42,689 nt of DNA from an uncultured Prevotellaceae bacterium. GTDB taxonomy: Bacteria; Bacteroidota; Bacteroidia; Bacteroidales; Bacteroidaceae. How positions within the stretch are numbered: position 1 is the first letter of the stretch; every line of letters starts with the position of its first letter. Under the pieces are notes generated by a model. That model saw only the letters and a list, made by a program, of their open reading frames with translations, was not told the DNA's origin and ran no database searches. The translations under genes and the position numbers were made by a program. The DNA is taken from assembly GCA_900319385.1 (NCBI GenBank), contig ONOG01000029.1, positions 7,614 to 50,302 on the forward strand, in the 5' to 3' direction. Below, piece after piece: positions 39,394-42,689 of this stretch.

Positions 39394-42300
39394 CTATTTC
39401 TGCTGCCACAGGTGAACGTCGCTGAAGCTGACGCTGCCCTCGGCATCGCTGTACGTCGTCTGGTAGATGCCGGCACGCACGGGTCCCGAGCCGAGCAGGC
39501 GCGAGAAGTCGGTGTCGGGCACCTGCTGCTCCGTCCATGTGCGGCCGTCGGGGCTGGTGCGGAAGGTCAGCGTGTTGCCGCGGCGCTGAATCTGCATCCA
39601 CGGGTCGAAGCGGTAGCCCTTCTGGTTCTGATACTGCGGACGTCCGCGGCGACTCACGACGGTGACCATGTTGCCGCAGTTGTAGAGGGGGAAGGCGCCG
39701 AGCTGGACGACCTGCTGGGTCTGGCCGTCGGCCGAGGGCACTTGGATGAGGATGCCGCCCTCGTTGTAGCCTGGCACGTTGTGCGTGCGCAGTCCCGTCA
39801 TGTCCGTCACCCGGCACTCCAGGACGAAGTCGCCCGCGACTTCGACCGTCTGCATCGGCACAGCCTTGTCAACGACGTACTGTAGGTTGCTGCCGCTCGA
39901 CGACAATTCGAACTCATGCTGCTGGAACAGGTCGCGGAACTTATTACTTTTCACTTTTACCTTTTCGCTTCTCACGGGCAGCTCCTGGCCGTAGATGTCG
40001 CGCATCTTGACGAACACCTTGTCGCCGGCTGCGCCCAGCGTGGCTCGGGCCACGCCGATGCCCTCGCCAGAAGCGTTGACCACGGGTGCGCCGTCGAGGC
40101 AGGTGGAGTCGGTGCCGCAGGCAAACTGATAGTCAATCAGGCCGTTGGTCGTTGCCTCGGCCTCCGTCATCGTGACTTCGATGAGCGACGGCGAGAGTGC
40201 GGTGACGCTGAGGCCGAACTGGGCATCTTTGCGTCCGCCACCGATGCCCACGCCCTTGGCGAGCGGCTGTGCCGTGCGGTGGAGCTCTCCTTCCTTAGTG
40301 AGTATCTGGGCCTCTGTCAGGGCGTAGTCGTAGATGTGGAGCGAGTGGAGGTAGCCCGTGAAGGGATTGGAACCGTGGGCCGACTGTCCGACCGTCATCC
40401 GTCCTTCGGGCCGCAGCATGAGGAAAATGTTCTTCTCGCTCACCAACTGCCCGTCGCAATAGACGCGCTCGAGGAATCCGTCGAAGCTGACGACCCACTG
40501 CTGCCACACGCCTGGCTTGACGGCGTTGCGGGCTCCGGCATTCTCCATCGAGGCGTTGTGGGCGACGATGCCCTCCGTGGGCGACAGTCCGCTGCGCAGC
40601 TCGACGGTGGCAAGGTCGGCTGGGCTGCTGTTCAGTTGGCAGATGGTTTCCATGCCGTCGATGTCGGGATTGAGCACCCACGCGGCAATGGTGTAGGGCG
40701 AGTTATAGACAATCTGCGGTGCGTCGAACTCCATGCGTTCCTTGCCGGTGAAGCGGAAAGCCATGACGCCGTCCTTCGGCACGACAAGTACGCCCTGCAC
40801 GCGGTCGCCCACCTTGCGGCCTTCGGCACTGATGCCCGTCATCCAGCCATTGGCATGGCGCTCGGCATGGGTGGGCTGCTCGACGTCCTTCTTGTGAATC
40901 CACGGATAGCCACGCACGAGTGCAGCCTCGTCGATCTGCGGATTGGGCAGCAGTGCCTCGGGGTCGTTGCGCTTCGTGGCGTTGAACACCTTCACGTTCC
41001 AGATGGCGGGGAAGTGGCCTGCCTTCTGTGTGTCGGTGATGGTGATGCGCACGTAGCGGGCTTTGGCGTCGTGCTTGTCGATCATCGGCGAGCCCTGCTG
41101 CGTGTTCTGCCGACGGTCGGCGAACATCGTCCAGGTCTGCCCGTCGAGGCTTGTCTCGATGTAGTATTGGTAGAAGAAGGTGACATACTCAAATTGGGTC
41201 CACACCTGATTGAACTTCATCGCTTTTCCGAGGTCGATCTGCAGCCATTCGTGCGGGTCGTCGGTGCCCGTCTTTCGGCACGAGGCTGCCCGCCAGAGCG
41301 TTCCGTTGTTGTCATCGACGGCATATTCCTCCTTGAACCAGTCGGAATAGGTCGAAGAAGCAGTCACCTTTGCCCCGAACGCCAGGTTCTTAGGCGTACT
41401 TTGTACTTTGTACTTCGTACTTAATCCATCCACGATTGATTGGTGTGTCGGCACGATGGGTTTGATGTTTCCCTCGCTGTCGAACTCCATGCGGTCGATG
41501 CAGATCTGGCGGTGGAAGCCGTGGATGGCGTGGGGATTGTTGTGACGATGATAGACGATGTAGTACTGACCATCGACCTCGAGCACGCTGTGGTGGCCTG
41601 GGCCGTGGATGGTGCCGTCGGCATTGGTCTTGAGGATGCAGCCACGGTAGGTGTAGGGTCCCATCGGACCCTCGGTCGAGGTGGCATACTGCACGCGGTA
41701 GGTGTCGTCGTGGCACGAGCCGCTCGAATAGGTGAAATAGTACACTCCGTTGCGCTTGAAGACGTAGGGAGCCTCGAAGAAGTCGGTGATCTCGGTGTTG
41801 AGAATCAGTTTCTTGTCGGTGAACGACTTGCCGTCGTCAGCCAGTCGGGCCACGCCGCAGCCGAAGCCCTTGTAGATGCCCCAGGTGCCGAAGTAGAGGT
41901 ATTCAGCGCCGTCGTCGTCGCGGAAGAGGGCTGGGTCGAGCGTGATGGCGTTGTGGACAAAGCGGTCGGGCACCAGCACGGCTTCGGGCGAACCGAGGCG
42001 GTTCACCCACGGTCCGACGGGGCTTTGGCTTTCACCCACATAGACTTGGCAGGGTGTGCAATAGTAGTAGCGGAACGAGCCGTCGGGCTGCTGCACTACA
42101 TCGGGTGCCCACACGACCTCGGTGGTCGGCCAGTTGAGCAACACGTTGCGCCAGTTGCGGAAGTCCTTCGACACCCACACCTGTGGTGGCCCGTAGCCGT
42201 TGCCCGTGCCGTCGGTCGTGGCATATATATAATAGGTGTCGCCGAACTTGCGGATGGTGGGGTCGGCAAAGTAGCCTGGGAGGATGGGATTGCCGGCGCC

Positions 42301-42399
42301 AGGGGTGTTCCACTCGACGTCAGGCTCTGTGGATGTGGGCTGTGCCTGTGTCGTCGCTGCCGTCATGGCGAGCAGCAGACCGAGAACAAATTGCTTCAT
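39394..42399 (-). CDS. Secreted multidomain glycoside hydrolase family 43 protein
   Basis: A 1001-residue exported enzyme, probably an arabinofuranosidase or xylosidase acting on plant polysaccharide side chains. The signal peptide is MKQFVLGLLLAMTAATTQAQ. The GH43 five-blade propeller (about 30-320) shows the base Asp in GYFADPTIRKFGDTYY, the middle Asp in DPALFRDDDG, and the acid Glu in DFFEAPYVFKRNGVYYFTY. An F5/8-type C (discoidin) carbohydrate-binding domain follows (about 340-475), then a LamG/concanavalin-like domain (about 560-705), a linker, and a C-terminal beta-sandwich (about 820-1001). No susC/susD genes are adjacent. Heptamer repeats encode two of the inter-domain linkers. Confidence 0.93.
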   Translation of the reverse strand: MKQFVLGLLLAMTAATTQAQPTSTEPDVEWNTPGAGNPILPGYFADPTIRKFGDTYYIYATTDGTGNGYGPPQVWVSKDFRNWRNVLLNWPTTEVVWAPDVVQQPDGSFRYYYCTPCQVYVGESQSPVGPWVNRLGSPEAVLVPDRFVHNAITLDPALFRDDDGAEYLYFGTWGIYKGFGCGVARLADDGKSFTDKKLILNTEITDFFEAPYVFKRNGVYYFTYSSGSCHDDTYRVQYATSTEGPMGPYTYRGCILKTNADGTIHGPGHHSVLEVDGQYYIVYHRHNNPHAIHGFHRQICIDRMEFDSEGNIKPIVPTHQSIVDGLSTKYKVQSTPKNLAFGAKVTASSTYSDWFKEEYAVDDNNGTLWRAASCRKTGTDDPHEWLQIDLGKAMKFNQVWTQFEYVTFFYQYYIETSLDGQTWTMFADRRQNTQQGSPMIDKHDAKARYVRITITDTQKAGHFPAIWNVKVFNATKRNDPEALLPNPQIDEAALVRGYPWIHKKDVEQPTHAERHANGWMTGISAEGRKVGDRVQGVLVVPKDGVMAFRFTGKERMEFDAPQIVYNSPYTIAAWVLNPDIDGMETICQLNSSPADLATVELRSGLSPTEGIVAHNASMENAGARNAVKPGVWQQWVVSFDGFLERVYCDGQLVSEKNIFLMLRPEGRMTVGQSAHGSNPFTGYLHSLHIYDYALTEAQILTKEGELHRTAQPLAKGVGIGGGRKDAQFGLSVTALSPSLIEVTMTEAEATTNGLIDYQFACGTDSTCLDGAPVVNASGEGIGVARATLGAAGDKVFVKMRDIYGQELPVRSEKVKVKSNKFRDLFQQHEFELSSSGSNLQYVVDKAVPMQTVEVAGDFVLECRVTDMTGLRTHNVPGYNEGGILIQVPSADGQTQQVVQLGAFPLYNCGNMVTVVSRRGRPQYQNQKGYRFDPWMQIQRRGNTLTFRTSPDGRTWTEQQVPDTDFSRLLGSGPVRAGIYQTTYSDAEGSVSFSDVHLWQQK
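39946..39973. repeat. Heptamer tandem repeat inside the GH43 gene, linker 2
   Basis: Four period-7 units on the plus strand (ACTTTTC, ACTTTTA, CCTTTTC, GCTTCTC) encode a Lys/Val-rich linker around residues 809-818, just before the C-terminal domain. It is the same repeat class as 22292-22319. Confidence 0.7.
41396..41423. repeat. Heptamer tandem repeat inside the GH43 gene, linker 1
   Basis: Four period-7 units (GTACTTT, GTACTTT, GTACTTC, GTACTTA) encode TKYKVQST around residues 326-335, exactly between the GH43 domain and the discoidin-like domain. Confidence 0.8.
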
Positions 42400-42425
42400 G
42401 CTGTGGTGTTATTGAGTTGTCTGTG

Positions 42426-42456
42426 CAAAGTTAATAAATCGTTGTCATTCCGCAAA
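42426..42456 (-). promoter_or_regulatory. Promoter of the GH43 gene
   Basis: On the minus strand TTTG (42453-42456), a 19-base spacer and TAACTTTG (42426-42433) form a full consensus promoter about 25 bases before the start codon. Confidence 0.85.
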
Positions 42457-42597
42457 ATAAACACGGCCGTGATTTGTATAAAAATCTATATGCACAGACT
42501 TTTTATCTTAAGTGCTATATATTTCAGTGCGTGATTCATTTTTCACACGTCTCTTCACGGTGAAAGCCCATGCGACACTGGCTTGTATGATTTTTTT

Positions 42598-42661
42598 ATG
42601 ATTATCCGCAATCGTACCACCAATCCTTTGAATACCACGCAGAGACGCAGAGTGCGCAGAG
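42598..42661. repeat. Terminal repeat, right copy (inverted relative to 40-97)
   Basis: The 64-bp element has the same outer blocks as 40-97 but in opposite orientation, with a longer variable middle. Nothing gene-like lies between it and the end of the window. Confidence 0.85.
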
Positions 42662-42689
42662 ATGTTTTCTGCCAACTTATTGTTTTGCG

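Noticed and set aside
39916..41424. Plus-strand 502-codon open frame
   Set aside because: Antisense to the GH43 gene; the GH43 reading has a signal peptide, catalytic residues and a full promoter.
1..42689. tRNA, rRNA and attachment sites for an integrated element
   Set aside because: No tRNA-like or rRNA sequence, integrase, transposase or direct att-type repeats were recognised by eye; short tRNAs could still be missed.

Overview
The window looks like chromosomal DNA of a Bacteroidales bacterium, most likely a Prevotella-type (Prevotellaceae) species. The main evidence is: (i) repeated promoters of the Bacteroidetes housekeeping sigma type, TTTG-N19/20-TAnnTTTG, in front of many genes; (ii) little sign of Shine-Dalgarno sites; (iii) lineage-typical genes and gene orders such as DUF4492-cydA-cydB, DUF6922 next to an AbiEii nucleotidyltransferase, an ECF sigma factor with a GIN-domain protein, and a pheA-aminotransferase-DAHP synthase/chorismate mutase-tyrA cluster; and (iv) many short intergenic repeats. 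Most genes are GC-rich; one gene (35.4-38.0 kb) is strikingly AT-rich.

Layout. 0-0.6 kb: a repeat also found inverted at the far end of the window, a 210-bp nested palindrome, and the pgk promoter. 0.6-7.0 kb (+): pgk, an orphan solute-binding lipoprotein, a large TPR protein and an IGHMBP2/Upf1-like helicase. 7.0-9.4 kb (-): a small basic protein, a secreted SH3-like protein, ribE and mutY. 9.5-11.6 kb (+): an ECF sigma factor fused to a membrane segment, a small secreted protein and a GIN-domain protein. 11.7-17.5 kb (-): a six-gene aromatic amino acid operon (pheA, aminotransferase, DAHP synthase-chorismate mutase, HhH protein, tyrA, nth). Its leader encodes an 18-residue Phe/Tyr-rich peptide followed by mutually exclusive antiterminator and terminator helices. 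17.6-22.2 kb (-): recJ, recQ and a TPR protein. 22.6-23.2 kb (+): a lipoprotein. 23.2-27.1 kb (-): a DUF6922/AbiEii toxin-antitoxin-like pair whose last gene overlaps DUF4492-cydA-cydB by ATGA. 27.2-30.7 kb (+): tandem repeats, a long 5' leader and three paralogous secreted FGE/SUMF1-fold proteins. 30.7-31.7 kb (-): a Gfo/Idh/MocA oxidoreductase whose promoter is interleaved with that of a divergent membrane protein gene (31.8-32.8 kb). 32.9-35.3 kb (+): rlmD and a RluA-type pseudouridine synthase. 35.4-38.0 kb (+): the AT-rich membrane-anchored UvrD-like helicase. 38.1-39.0 kb (+): prs. 39.4-42.4 kb (-): a 1001-residue secreted GH43 enzyme.

Three themes stand out. First, the aromatic operon carries a textbook-looking ribosome-mediated attenuator that appears to sense both Phe and Tyr, the two end products the operon makes. 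Second, the DNA is littered with several repeat families: REP-like GC-rich hairpins, 7-bp tandem repeats, and 21-22-bp tandem quasi-palindromes. Some sit in frame inside genes (rlmD, the HhH gene, twice in the GH43 gene), each time at an apparent domain boundary. Third, there are plausible accessory insertions: the helicase, the AbiEii pair joined to the cytochrome bd operon, and the FGE-like cassette. No rRNA, tRNA, CRISPR array, transposase or integrase was recognised.
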